DNA of 50,581 nt from an uncultured Porphyromonadaceae bacterium (lineage in GTDB: Bacteria; Bacteroidota; Bacteroidia; Bacteroidales; Muribaculaceae): positions 1 to 50,581 of the forward strand of contig CAMNRO010000016.1 in assembly GCA_946553045.1 (NCBI GenBank). The letters run 5' to 3'. The translations under genes were made by a program, and so were the position numbers. The notes under the pieces were generated by a model, which saw only the letters and a list, made by a program, of their open reading frames with translations, was not told where the DNA came from and made no database searches. Shown one piece after another: positions 25,735-34,298 of the stretch (position 1 is the stretch's first letter; every line of letters starts with the position of its first letter).

Positions 25735-27006
25735 TCAATTTTCAGGGCTTTTGCTTGTCGGTTCATTTTCAAGCTCTTCGATAATAGCGTCGGCAAGAAG
25801 AGAGCCCCATAGGCGATATCCGCCTGCAGTGAAATGGACACCGTCGGCTCCGAGCACTTTTGCCGCTTTCATTTTTGCAGCAGAGCCGCTGCCGCCGGCA
25901 ATGGCATAAGTGTCGTAAAAAGCTATTCCGTTTTGTTCGGCATAGCGTCTGATTACTTCTCTCATGCGTGCCGCTTTGGTGTTCACCGTGGTGCCGGTTG
26001 CACGTCGGCGGCCGTTGCGGCGTCGGTATGTCCGCCGATAGCATTCTGTCGGTGCAACGAGCAGGAAATTGACTTTCGGATTATGGCGCCGCATGGCTTC
26101 AAGCAGGTTGTCGATATCATTTTCGAGGGTTTCCTCGCTTGTGTTGCCGAAGGCTTCGTTTGTGCCGAGTGCAACGATTACGAGGTCTGCTCCGAGTGCT
26201 TCTATCTGGGGTCCGAAGTGGTCGATATTTGCATACGACGAATATGTTGCGCCGTTGTTGCCGATGGAGTGTGTCAGAACGCCTCCGTTGCCGTTGAGGA
26301 GTTCAAAGCCTCCGAATACTGTCTTGTCGGCATCGTCGAATTCTATCAGCAGTCTGTGTGTCGGGCGCGACAGTATGACGGTGGAGTCGGTATATTCAAA
26401 ATCCACGCTGCGGTTCATGGCAAGGTCGCGGGTTGATGTCACACTGGGGTTGTCGCCTCTGAAGTGCATGCGGACAAGGCCGAACGGCTCGTCCGACGTA
26501 ATTTCGAAGCGGGCCTTGGCTGTTGTAGGCTGTATGCCGATGCCGGTGAATGGCATTTCGACCGCCCAAGGCATTTTCAGCAGTTTGGCCGAGAGGTATG
26601 CCGAGTGCAGGTGTATGCCATAGTCGGCCGGCTGGTTCGTTCCTGCGAGTTTGAAAGGAATGACGAGTCCTCGACCTGCCGACCGGGCCTCCCGAGCAAG
26701 GCGCGACCGCAGTACGGCTCCTCCGAAATCGGCTTGAACGTGAGAATCGCCAAGATAGACCGCAGAGAACAATTCGCCGCTGTCGCGTGCGGCCGCAAAT
26801 CTGGTCCGGAGCTCGCTCCAGTCTGCGCCGTTCATGCTTATCTTGTTGGCGTCGAGTTTTATGAACGGATAATTCTCGCGTGCAAGAGCTTTGCTTTCTT
26901 CAATCTGCGGATTGAGGCGCAGTTCGGTCTGGGCTTCATCGTCGGCCCGTGCAGAAAAGAAGACCGACAAAGCCACAATAATATACATCAAGGCTGTCTT
27001 ATTCAT
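25735..27006 (-). CDS. Secreted SGNH/GDSL-type hydrolase
   Basis: 423 residues with a signal peptide (about 1-21, ending ARA). SGNH blocks: VYLGDSHVQADF (nucleophile Ser), VALGTNEAFGN (block III Asn) and DGVHFTAGGY (Asp and His). These enzymes remove or transfer acyl groups on glycans or peptidoglycan; the substrate is unknown. It overlaps the second SGNH gene by 8 nt, so the two are coupled. Confidence 0.87.
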   Translation of the reverse strand: MNKTALMYIIVALSVFFSARADDEAQTELRLNPQIEESKALARENYPFIKLDANKISMNGADWSELRTRFAAARDSGELFSAVYLGDSHVQADFGGAVLRSRLAREARSAGRGLVIPFKLAGTNQPADYGIHLHSAYLSAKLLKMPWAVEMPFTGIGIQPTTAKARFEITSDEPFGLVRMHFRGDNPSVTSTRDLAMNRSVDFEYTDSTVILSRPTHRLLIEFDDADKTVFGGFELLNGNGGVLTHSIGNNGATYSSYANIDHFGPQIEALGADLVIVALGTNEAFGNTSEETLENDIDNLLEAMRRHNPKVNFLLVAPTECYRRTYRRRNGRRRATGTTVNTKAARMREVIRRYAEQNGIAFYDTYAIAGGSGSAAKMKAAKVLGADGVHFTAGGYRLWGSLLADAIIEELENEPTSKSPEN

Positions 27007-28408
27007 TCAGGGCCTTGGTTAGCGATTGGTGGAATAGCCGAGCCAGCTCTTTGCCTCCGTCGTGGTTTATATGTATATAGTCTGCGTTCATCAGCTTGCG
27101 CTTGCGCCAGTCGACAATGGCTCCGTCGCCACCCATGGCCTCGCGGGTATCCCAGAAAATGCAGCCTGTAGAGCGCGCTATGTCGCGCTGCGCGCGCACC
27201 ATGGCCTCGCATGTCGGCAACGACCGTACTTTGCTGCCGTCTTTTGTGCCACGGTCGGCGATTCCCATTATGATGATATCGGCAAGCGGATAGCACGCTT
27301 TAATGCGCTCGATGGTGCGTATCATCGCTGCTCCATAAGGTGTGTAGTCGGTCTGTTCGGCTGAAAGGGCATTGATGCCATATTCGAGCACTATGAGGTC
27401 GTAGTCGGCATGCGTGCGCATCTGCATTGCAAGCGGCAGACTCATCTTGCGGTGGCCGATGCCTGAATTGCCGCGTATAGACATGCAGTCGACCTGAACA
27501 CCGGTCGAGCCGTCGAGATATACGCCCAGGCCGATGAGCCCTTCGATGTCGGTCTCGACTTTGAAAGAGCCTGTAGCGCCTGTCGCCTCAAGAGCCTGCA
27601 CATTGCCCGAAGGCGATACCGGATAGCTTGCAGGACCGCCGTCGGTGGTGAGTGTCACCGTGCCGCTGTCGGGCGCTATGAATATGAATCGCGATCGTTG
27701 CCAGCTGTCGAGGTGCGGACGTTTGGCCGACGATTTATATGTGGCGCTTGCGGCGATACCGGCGCGGCCATACTCGCCGCTTATCGTGCGGATAGTATCG
27801 CGGTCGGTGAGAGTGCGGAGGTCGTGCATTTTCCAGCCGGAGTCTGACTGGCGCACACTGCTGCGGAAACCCGGGAAGTCGGTATGCATTGCAACATATC
27901 CCACGCCCTGACCTCCGTATGTGTCCTGCAGAAAGCATCTGAGGTCCTGGGTGAAAATGTCGCCTTCAATGAAGGAATCGCCCAAGACAGCAACACGTGC
28001 GGCGCCTGCGGCAAGGGCATTTTTGAACTGAGCGAGAGGAGAGCTGCCATAGCATTCCAGAAGGACATGGCCATCTTCGTCGCGTGGGGCCGGTTCAGGT
28101 TCGTTTACAGGAATCGGCGTCTCCGGAGTTTCTTCGGGTTCAATCTGTTGTTCGGAGGGTAGTTCGTCGAGAGTTTCGGCCTCGGTTTCTGCAAGGAAAA
28201 TTTCGAGCTCGGGGTCTATGTCGGCCATAGGGGCGGAAGGCGTTGTCGGCTTGGAGGGCACTATGTCTTCGAACAAATTGAAGTCTTTCACCCGGTTCCC
28301 GGTGAGAGTGCTCCAGGGTACAGCCGAAAGCGCCAGGAGAATACCCATGGCGATGGCAACTACCGCAAACAGATGGCGCGACGGTTCTTTCAGATTTTTT
28401 TCAGACAT
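26999..28408 (-). CDS. Membrane-anchored SGNH/GDSL-type hydrolase
   Basis: 469 residues from the ATG at 28408. A single hydrophobic helix (about residues 12-33) anchors it, followed by a Pro/Glu-rich linker (about 50-110) and an SGNH domain: AVLGDSFIEGDIF, VLEYGINAL and DYIHINHDGG. It starts inside the end of the isochorismate synthase gene (19-nt overlap). A longer frame to 28447 exists but this start gives the more natural N-terminus. In Bacteroidetes such pairs often accompany an MBOAT acyltransferase, but none is adjacent here. Confidence 0.86.
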   Translation of the reverse strand: MSEKNLKEPSRHLFAVVAIAMGILLALSAVPWSTLTGNRVKDFNLFEDIVPSKPTTPSAPMADIDPELEIFLAETEAETLDELPSEQQIEPEETPETPIPVNEPEPAPRDEDGHVLLECYGSSPLAQFKNALAAGAARVAVLGDSFIEGDIFTQDLRCFLQDTYGGQGVGYVAMHTDFPGFRSSVRQSDSGWKMHDLRTLTDRDTIRTISGEYGRAGIAASATYKSSAKRPHLDSWQRSRFIFIAPDSGTVTLTTDGGPASYPVSPSGNVQALEATGATGSFKVETDIEGLIGLGVYLDGSTGVQVDCMSIRGNSGIGHRKMSLPLAMQMRTHADYDLIVLEYGINALSAEQTDYTPYGAAMIRTIERIKACYPLADIIIMGIADRGTKDGSKVRSLPTCEAMVRAQRDIARSTGCIFWDTREAMGGDGAIVDWRKRKLMNADYIHINHDGGKELARLFHQSLTKALNE

Positions 28409-29442
28409 TCGACCAGAGGAGCTGCTTTGAGTTTGGTCTCTTCCCACTCAACTGATGGAAACGAATCTGCCGTTACGCCGCTGCCGGTGTAGATAGACCA
28501 TTTTTCGGTGTCGAAATGCACACAGCGGATAATGCCGTAGGTCATGTTGAGTCGGATTTCTGCAATGTTGAGGCAACCGGCATATAAAAATCGGGGCCAG
28601 CTTTCGAAACGCTCTATTTCAGATATTGCGTAAGGGCGCGGATAGCCTGCAAGGGCCGGGGTGGGCTGGATTTCATCGGCTACGCTGTCGAAAAAACGGC
28701 GTTCGTGTACGTTTTCTACAAATTTGGATACAATCTCGGTAAGGAGATGTGACACAGGTCCGTATGTCAGTTCCTTTATAGGCTTTCGGAAAAAATCGAG
28801 ACCGGTGTGTCTGAGCCTGCTTTCGATGTCGTTCACAACGATGTTGTGCTCTTCGAGATTTTTCATATCCCAAGCGCCGCAGATGTCTTTGCTGCGGGTG
28901 CCGGCAAGGGCAATGGTGCGGAATGTGCCGTTGTTGCAACGTTCGAGAATCAGTTCCGGGGTCGAACCCATCCAGAAATTCATCGCAGGATGCCAGAGCA
29001 GGAATGTGACGCAGTTATCGGCCACTCCCATGCCGAGATAGCTTTCAAAAATCTTTGCGAGGTCGAAGTCATTGAATCGACCGCAGATATTACGGCAAAT
29101 CACGGTCTTGCCGCCGCGGCGCTTCAAAATGTCGATGAGTTCAGCCAGAGAATCTTCGTATCGTTCCTTAGGCGTTGATTCGGGGCAGACCGGCATTGAA
29201 TCTGCCTGCTGTTCTGCCGAGGTAGAGAAATCATACCAGCGGGACGACAGCCATGGCTTTACCTTGGCGAGAACGCGGTGTGCGTTGTCGTCTTCGAACT
29301 GAGGCGCTATCAGCACGAAGCGTTGTGTGAGCTCCTCGCGGTCGGGCAGGCGTAGAATGCAGAAAGGAATGTTTGCAGCCAGTTTTTCACCGGCTGCAAG
29401 CATCATATATGAAAATTCTTCTTTTGAATAAAGATAATGCAT
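28390..29442 (-). CDS. menF: Isochorismate synthase (MenF-like)
   Basis: 350-residue chorismate-binding enzyme that would convert chorismate to isochorismate for menaquinone synthesis. Chorismate-enzyme landmarks are IALAGTRSKD, QPTPALAGYP, YTGSGVT and VEWEETKLK near the end. The stretch RFLYAGCLN departs from the YxGxxG pattern common in the family, so the substrate-binding loop may differ. No menD or other men gene is next to it. It lies 2 nt after rimO. Anthranilate or aminodeoxychorismate synthase is a weaker alternative. Confidence 0.85.
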   Translation of the reverse strand: MHYLYSKEEFSYMMLAAGEKLAANIPFCILRLPDREELTQRFVLIAPQFEDDNAHRVLAKVKPWLSSRWYDFSTSAEQQADSMPVCPESTPKERYEDSLAELIDILKRRGGKTVICRNICGRFNDFDLAKIFESYLGMGVADNCVTFLLWHPAMNFWMGSTPELILERCNNGTFRTIALAGTRSKDICGAWDMKNLEEHNIVVNDIESRLRHTGLDFFRKPIKELTYGPVSHLLTEIVSKFVENVHERRFFDSVADEIQPTPALAGYPRPYAISEIERFESWPRFLYAGCLNIAEIRLNMTYGIIRCVHFDTEKWSIYTGSGVTADSFPSVEWEETKLKAAPLVECLKKI

Positions 29443-29444
29443 GG

Positions 29445-30773
29445 TCAGATAACCTTTCCGAGCAGATCGAATGCGTCGCTGCCGGTTATTTCAACGTTAT
29501 AGATGCATCCTGGCTCAAGTGCCGGTTCCGAAGGAAGATATACGTTGCAGTCCACTTCGGGCGAGTCGAACTCGGTGCGCCCGATATACTGCCCGTCGGC
29601 GTCCTGCTCGTCGATAATCACGCGCAGCGTCTTGCCAACCATTGCCTCGGCGGTTTCGAAGGCTATTTCCTGCTGGAGGTCCATCAGGCGCGACAGACGT
29701 TCGTCTTTCACTTCCTGCGGAATATCGTCGGAAAAGTTTCGGGCGGCATATGTGTCGTCTTCTTCGCAGTAGGCGAATGCCCCCATGCGCTCGAAGCGCT
29801 GTTCGCGCACGAAGTCCATAAGGCGTTCGAAAGCGTCGTCGTCCTCGCCCGGAAAACCGACCATGAGGGTGGTGCGGATTGCGATTCCGGGCACGGCTTC
29901 GCGTATGCGGGCGAGCAGAGCGCGTGTCTCGTCGGCTGTGATATGGCGGCGCATGTTGGCCAGCACCTTGTCGTCGATATGCTGCAGAGCGATGTCGAGA
30001 TAGCGGCACACATTTTTATGGCGGGCCATCGCATCGAGCACGTCATATGGAAAATCGGCCGGATAGGCATAGTGCAGACGAATCATTTCCACGCCGGGAA
30101 TCACGGCAAGAGCATCTATAAGTTCCGCCAGCCGCGATTTTCCTCCCGGGAGGTCGGTTCCGTAGCTCGAGAGGTCCTGGGCTATGATATTGAACTCACA
30201 TGTGCCTTCCGAAGCGAGATGGGTAACTTCGTCGACTATATCCTCGACAGTGCGCGAGTGATGTCGTCCGGTTATCAGGGGAATAGCGCAGAAGGCACAG
30301 AAACGGTTGCAGCCTTCCGATATTTTGATATATGTATAATGTGGTTCTGTCGATAGCTCGCGGTCCCATTCGTGGCTTGGCGCAGGAGTCTCGCGCTGTG
30401 CGAGGTCTGCTACAAGGCCGGTCCAGTCGAATTTGCCGTATATGCCGTCGAGTTCGGGGATTTCTTCTTCGAGTTCTTTGCGGTAACGTTCGCCCAGGCA
30501 GCCCATTATATAAACGCCTTTGATGTCGCCCTGTGCTTTGGCGGCCAGATAGTCCATGGTTTTTTCAATAGACTCTTCTTTGGCGTCGCCGATGAAGCCG
30601 CAGGTATTGATTACCACATAGTCGGGCGTAGTCTCGTAGCCTTCGATTTCGTCGCTTTCAAAAATAACCTCGAATCCTGCGTCGAGAAATCGGCGCGCAA
30701 GCTTTTCGCTGTCTACGAGGTTCTTGGAGCACCCCATGCTCACAATGGTAACAAGAGGATGCTGGCGGCTCAT
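29445..30773 (-). CDS. rimO: Ribosomal protein S12 methylthiotransferase
   Basis: 442 residues. It adds a methylthio group to an Asp of ribosomal protein S12. Domain order: N-terminal UPF0004 domain with SMGCSKNLVDSE, radical-SAM domain with CNRFCAFC (CxxxCxxC), and C-terminal TRAM domain. SMGCSKN and the IPLITGRHHSR segment favour RimO over MiaB. Its start overlaps the ftsY stop by 4 nt. Confidence 0.95.
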   Translation of the reverse strand: MSRQHPLVTIVSMGCSKNLVDSEKLARRFLDAGFEVIFESDEIEGYETTPDYVVINTCGFIGDAKEESIEKTMDYLAAKAQGDIKGVYIMGCLGERYRKELEEEIPELDGIYGKFDWTGLVADLAQRETPAPSHEWDRELSTEPHYTYIKISEGCNRFCAFCAIPLITGRHHSRTVEDIVDEVTHLASEGTCEFNIIAQDLSSYGTDLPGGKSRLAELIDALAVIPGVEMIRLHYAYPADFPYDVLDAMARHKNVCRYLDIALQHIDDKVLANMRRHITADETRALLARIREAVPGIAIRTTLMVGFPGEDDDAFERLMDFVREQRFERMGAFAYCEEDDTYAARNFSDDIPQEVKDERLSRLMDLQQEIAFETAEAMVGKTLRVIIDEQDADGQYIGRTEFDSPEVDCNVYLPSEPALEPGCIYNVEITGSDAFDLLGKVI

Positions 30774-31735
30774 TTCTCGCGGTTGCCGAAAAGTGATTCT
30801 ACGAATGCGCGCTTGTCGAAGAGCTGAAGGTCGTTGATGCCTTCGCCTATACCGATGTATTTAACCGGAATCTTGAACTGGTCGCTGATGCCGATTACCA
30901 CACCGCCGCGGGCTGTGCCGTCGAGCTTGGTGATGGCGAGGTCGGTTACCTGTGTGGCGGCGGAGAACTGGCGGGCCTGTTCGAAGGCGTTCTGGCCTGT
31001 CGAGCCGTCGAGTACCAGCAGAACTTCATGCGGAGCGTCGGGCACTACTTTCTCCATTACGCGCTTGATTTTTGTGAGCTCGTCCATAAGGCCCTTCTTG
31101 TTGTGCAGACGACCGGCCGTGTCTATGATAACCACGTCGGTGCCGTTGGCAACGGCCGACGACAGAGTGTCGTAGGCTACCGCGGCAGCATCCGAGCCAA
31201 GCTGCTGCTTGACAACGGGCACACCGGCACGGCGGCCCCACTCGTCGAGCTGCTCTACGGCGGCAGCACGGAATGTGTCTGCGGCGCCGAGCATCACACT
31301 GTTGCCTGCGGCCTTATAGTGGTGGGCGAGTTTGCCTATGGTGGTGGTCTTGCCTACACCGTTGACACCGACAACCATAATCACATAAGGTTTCTTGCCG
31401 GCAGGAACGGTGAACTGGCCGTTCGACGCACCAGTGGGATTTTCGGCAAGCAGTTCTGTGATTTCTTCGCAAAGCATGTCGTTGAGCTCTTCGACGCTCA
31501 CATACTTGTCTCGGGCGGCGCGGGCCTGTATTCTTTCAATAATTTTAAGTGTGGTTTCGGCGCCGACATCGCTGGTGATGAATATCTCCTCGAGTTCATC
31601 GAGAAAATCGTCGTCGATAGTGCGGCGGCCGGTGAAAGCACGGCGCAGTTTTCCGAATACGCCTTCCTTAGTCTTTTGAAGCCCTCTGTCAAGGTTTTGC
31701 TTCTTGTCTTTGCTGAAAAAATCGAAAAATCCCAT
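30770..31735 (-). CDS. ftsY: SRP receptor FtsY
   Basis: 321-residue SRP GTPase, the membrane receptor that pairs with Ffh. The N-terminal acidic A domain is very short (basic FSKDKKQ start), typical of Bacteroidetes. The NG domain shows GVNGVGKTTTIGKLA, DTAGRLHNK and TKLDGTARGG. It is the first gene of the minus-strand run ftsY-rimO-menF-SGNH-SGNH; a -7 box is seen at 31757-31764. Confidence 0.97.
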   Translation of the reverse strand: MGFFDFFSKDKKQNLDRGLQKTKEGVFGKLRRAFTGRRTIDDDFLDELEEIFITSDVGAETTLKIIERIQARAARDKYVSVEELNDMLCEEITELLAENPTGASNGQFTVPAGKKPYVIMVVGVNGVGKTTTIGKLAHHYKAAGNSVMLGAADTFRAAAVEQLDEWGRRAGVPVVKQQLGSDAAAVAYDTLSSAVANGTDVVIIDTAGRLHNKKGLMDELTKIKRVMEKVVPDAPHEVLLVLDGSTGQNAFEQARQFSAATQVTDLAITKLDGTARGGVVIGISDQFKIPVKYIGIGEGINDLQLFDKRAFVESLFGNREK

Positions 31736-31756
31736 TTTTCTTTATCTATTTTAATG

Positions 31757-31764
31757 CAAAAATA
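31757..31764 (-). promoter_or_regulatory. -7 box upstream of ftsY
   Basis: TATTTTTG on the minus strand matches TAnnTTTG. The start site near 31750 would leave a leader of about 15 nt. No convincing -33 box was seen at the expected distance. Confidence 0.45.
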
Positions 31765-31863
31765 CGCAAAAAAAATGGTTCAGGCCCCATAAGCCCCCTA
31801 AAATCGATTTCTATCTGTAGTAAATGTGTCTTACTACGCTTGGCGGCTTTTGATGTCGTAAAT

Positions 31864-32337
31864 TCATTCGAGAATCTCTCGCATTCTCTTTTTCAGCGTT
31901 TTGCATGATTCATGAAACACGAATCTGAATAAAAGCCAGGCCATTGACAGAAACAGCAGAAGAACTACAAGCGGAATCCAGCCGATAGCACCTCGCTCCG
32001 TGGCAAGATGGTAAGCCATTTCAAGACCGAAAAACAGCACTCCCGAACACCAGATGCACATAAACACAAAAACAATCATATTCATGCCGATTCTTAAATC
32101 GACCTCTGTTCCGGCTGTGTTCTCCTTGAGCGAAACCCGGGCGACGGCATTGAACGAGTTCCGATAGTTGAGATTGCGGCATACCATAAAACTGTTTTCC
32201 CATATATAGCCTCTGAATTCGGCCTTACGTCGGTCTTTGCTCTGATCGCATGCATGCACAGTCACCGACCTCATGAATGCCATAATCTCGGAGGCACTGC
32301 GTCCGCTCAAAAAGCTATCTTTATAAAATGCCTTCAT
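31864..32337 (-). CDS. Small membrane protein of unknown function
   Basis: 157 residues from the ATG at 32337, preceded by a purine-rich AAGAAG sequence; a longer frame to 32367 has no advantage. Two hydrophobic helices lie at about residues 85-107 and 113-135, with a soluble N-terminal domain that has scattered Cys and aromatic residues. I do not recognise the family. It is monocistronic, divergent from surE and downstream of no obvious partner. Confidence 0.7.
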   Translation of the reverse strand: MKAFYKDSFLSGRSASEIMAFMRSVTVHACDQSKDRRKAEFRGYIWENSFMVCRNLNYRNSFNAVARVSLKENTAGTEVDLRIGMNMIVFVFMCIWCSGVLFFGLEMAYHLATERGAIGWIPLVVLLLFLSMAWLLFRFVFHESCKTLKKRMREILE

Positions 32338-32355
32338 ATAACTTCTTCTTTTCTG

Positions 32356-32363
32356 CAAATATA
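32356..32363 (-). promoter_or_regulatory. -7 box of the small membrane protein gene
   Basis: TATATTTG on the minus strand matches the consensus and ends 18 nt before the ATG at 32337. A -33 TTTG was not found at the usual spacing. Confidence 0.45.
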
Positions 32364-32420
32364 GCAAAAATGAAAGAGGAAAAAGAACGGCGTTTCCTGA
32401 TAATTTTTTATGATTTTGAC

Positions 32421-32428
32421 TAACTTTG
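32421..32428 (+). promoter_or_regulatory. -7 box of surE
   Basis: TAACTTTG matches the consensus and would start transcription about 33-37 nt before the surE ATG. No clear -33 TTTG is seen at the usual spacing. Confidence 0.5.
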
Positions 32429-32468
32429 TGGCCGTTCCGATTGTTAATACAGAAATAAAGTTGCTTTT

Positions 32469-33251
32469 ATGGATAATATACGTCCTGTAATACTCATCAC
32501 GAACGACGACAGCATCGATGCTCCCGGCATCCATGCGCTCGTCGATATTGCTAAAGATTTCGGCGACATCTATGTTGTGGCGCCCGTAACTCCGCGCTCC
32601 GGCCAGTCTGCCGCCATCACGGTGGGTGCGCCTCTCCGCATCAAGGAAATCACCGGCGCTCCCGAGGGTGTGCGCTATTTTACGGTCGATGGCACGCCGG
32701 TCGACTGTGTGAAGCTCGCTCTGCACGCCATTGTGCCCCGCAAGCCCGATTTCCTTTTTTCGGGCATAAACCATGGTTCGAACTCAGGTAATTCCATTAC
32801 TTATTCGGGAACTATGGGCGCCGTGCTCGAGGGGTGCATGAACGGCATACCTTCGGTCGGATTCTCGCTTCTACACCATTCCCTGAAGGCTGATTTTTCG
32901 CTGTCGAAAGAGGTGGTACGCTCCCTCATTGCGAAAATAATAGAGAAAGGTCTGCCTGCCGAGGTGTGTCTGAACATCAATATCCCAGCTAAGGTTGTGC
33001 CTGAAGGCGTGCATGTATGCCGTGCTGCCCGCGGCCACTGGACGGAAGAGTATAAACGCTATCTCGACCCGCAGGGCTCGCCTTTCTACTGGCTTACAGG
33101 ACGGTTTATCAATATGGAGCCCGACGCTTCAGATACAGACGAATACTGGCTGGCGCGGCGCATTGTAAGTGTGGTGCCGGTATCTCCCGACCAGAGTTGT
33201 GTGGCTGCAATCAAGCAGTTGGCCGATAGATTCAATGTATTTAACAACTAA
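32469..33251 (+). CDS. surE: 5'/3'-nucleotidase SurE
   Basis: 260 residues, cytosolic, metal-dependent phosphatase that acts on nucleoside monophosphates. It shows LITNDDSIDAPGI (metal-binding Asp pair), GTPVDCVKLAL and SGINHGSN, all SurE hallmarks. It is a single gene with its own promoter, divergent from the small membrane protein gene and convergent with the exonuclease group. The 3' end is followed by about 210 nt without a gene and a strong terminator. Confidence 0.96.
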   Translation: MDNIRPVILITNDDSIDAPGIHALVDIAKDFGDIYVVAPVTPRSGQSAAITVGAPLRIKEITGAPEGVRYFTVDGTPVDCVKLALHAIVPRKPDFLFSGINHGSNSGNSITYSGTMGAVLEGCMNGIPSVGFSLLHHSLKADFSLSKEVVRSLIAKIIEKGLPAEVCLNINIPAKVVPEGVHVCRAARGHWTEEYKRYLDPQGSPFYWLTGRFINMEPDASDTDEYWLARRIVSVVPVSPDQSCVAAIKQLADRFNVFNN

Positions 33252-33318
33252 AATACTGAAAATGTGTTAATGATTCGTAATTAGTGTTTAGAAGTCGGCG
33301 CCTTTCGTTTTTTTTCAT

Positions 33319-33507
33319 TTACTTTGCACTACCGAAAGTCCAGTTGACCGAAAATACAGAAATTGAAAACACATACAATACTTTTCATCAAAAGATTTGC
33401 GAGCCGACAAGATTCGGCAAGCCGCAATTATCTATAAAACACTTTACCTGAAAACAACTGCAAAACAGACGCATCCCGGCCATACGGAATGCGTCTGTTT
33501 CGTTTTT
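33319..33507 (+). ncRNA. Possible small RNA downstream of surE
   Basis: The 277 nt between surE and the next gene hold no ORF. A one-mismatch -7 box (TTACTTTG, 33319-33326) would start an RNA near 33331 that ends at the terminator at 33463-33507. Inside are a two-part stem (33397-33401/33423-33427 and 33403-33407/33414-33418) and a small hairpin (33381-33394). No -33 box is seen, so this may just be the surE 3' end. I recognise no RNA family. Confidence 0.3.
33463..33507. terminator. Bidirectional terminator between surE and the lipoprotein gene
   Basis: A perfect 12-bp stem (33463-33474 with 33489-33500) has a CGTTTTT tail on the plus strand and a weaker T-tract on the minus strand. It lies between convergent genes and can serve both. 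Confidence 0.7.
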
Positions 33508-33528
33508 GCGATAATCGAAAGAGAAAAG

Positions 33529-33807
33529 TCACAGTGGATAGCTCAGAGTGCCCGCGGCTTCGGTAATATATGCGTCGGCGCACGCTTCGAAACCGGCATC
33601 GCGAAGACGTGTTTCCCGGGCACGGATTGCGAGAATGGCTTTTTCGCGTTCCATGGAGTTTTCGGGGTGCGACAGCACTTCTGCGGCATGTCTGCGGGCT
33701 GCTTCGCGCGTCAGTTTCAGCTCGGCGTCGGTGGCATCGCTTCCATTGGAGCAGGATATCGCTCCGGCGATGATAATGGCATATAATAGTTTCAGCAGGT
33801 GTCTCAT
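33529..33807 (-). CDS. Small lipoprotein of unknown function
   Basis: 92 residues with a lipoprotein signal peptide (lipobox AISC, Cys near residue 19). The mature part is a short, charged, mostly helical chain rich in Glu, Arg and Ala. I recognise no family. Its ATG overlaps the stop of the exonuclease gene by 4 nt, so it is the last gene of the porQ-cmk-ispH-exonuclease run. Confidence 0.7.
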   Translation of the reverse strand: MRHLLKLLYAIIIAGAISCSNGSDATDAELKLTREAARRHAAEVLSHPENSMEREKAILAIRARETRLRDAGFEACADAYITEAAGTLSYPL

Positions 33808-34298
33808 AGCAGTATTATGCCTAATTTAGCGGCGGCGATAGCGTCGTCGAGCGCATTGTGGTGATGTTCGAGTGGGATGCCGAAAAACTCACAGAGGCTG
33901 TCGAGCGATTTCGAAGGGCACATGCTCCGCGGAATCGAGCGTCTTGCTTCGGCGAGTGTGTCGAAAAACACTTCAGGTTCGTCAAGCCCGTAAATGCGGC
34001 AGGCGCTCCGAATGCATTTGCTGTCGAAAGGAGCATTGTGGGCTACAAGTGGAAGCCCTTCGAGCCAGCTGTTCCATTCTTTCCATACGGCCCCGAACGA
34101 GGGGGCGTTCCATGTGTCGTTGTCGGTGAGACCATGCACGCGGGTGCAGAAATATTTGTAGTAGTTGGGCTCGGGGCAGACAAGAGCATAGCGTTTGTCA
34201 ACGACAACACCGTCGCGCACTTTCACGGCGCCTATGGCGCATATGCTGGAGGCGTTCTCGTTGGCGGTTTCTACGTCTACGGCTATGAAATCTTTCAT
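33804..34298 (-). CDS. DnaQ-like DEDDh 3'-5' exonuclease
   Basis: 164 residues, a single exonuclease domain. DEDDh residues are visible: Asp and Glu in AVDVETA, Asp in HNAPFDSKC, and His/Asp in HHNALDDA. It resembles the DNA polymerase III epsilon-type or PolIII-like exonuclease domain proteins, but is free-standing and lacks other domains. Substrate (DNA repair or RNA) cannot be told. It overlaps ispH by 4 nt on one side and the lipoprotein gene by 4 nt on the other. Confidence 0.88.
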   Translation of the reverse strand: MKDFIAVDVETANENASSICAIGAVKVRDGVVVDKRYALVCPEPNYYKYFCTRVHGLTDNDTWNAPSFGAVWKEWNSWLEGLPLVAHNAPFDSKCIRSACRIYGLDEPEVFFDTLAEARRSIPRSMCPSKSLDSLCEFFGIPLEHHHNALDDAIAAAKLGIILL

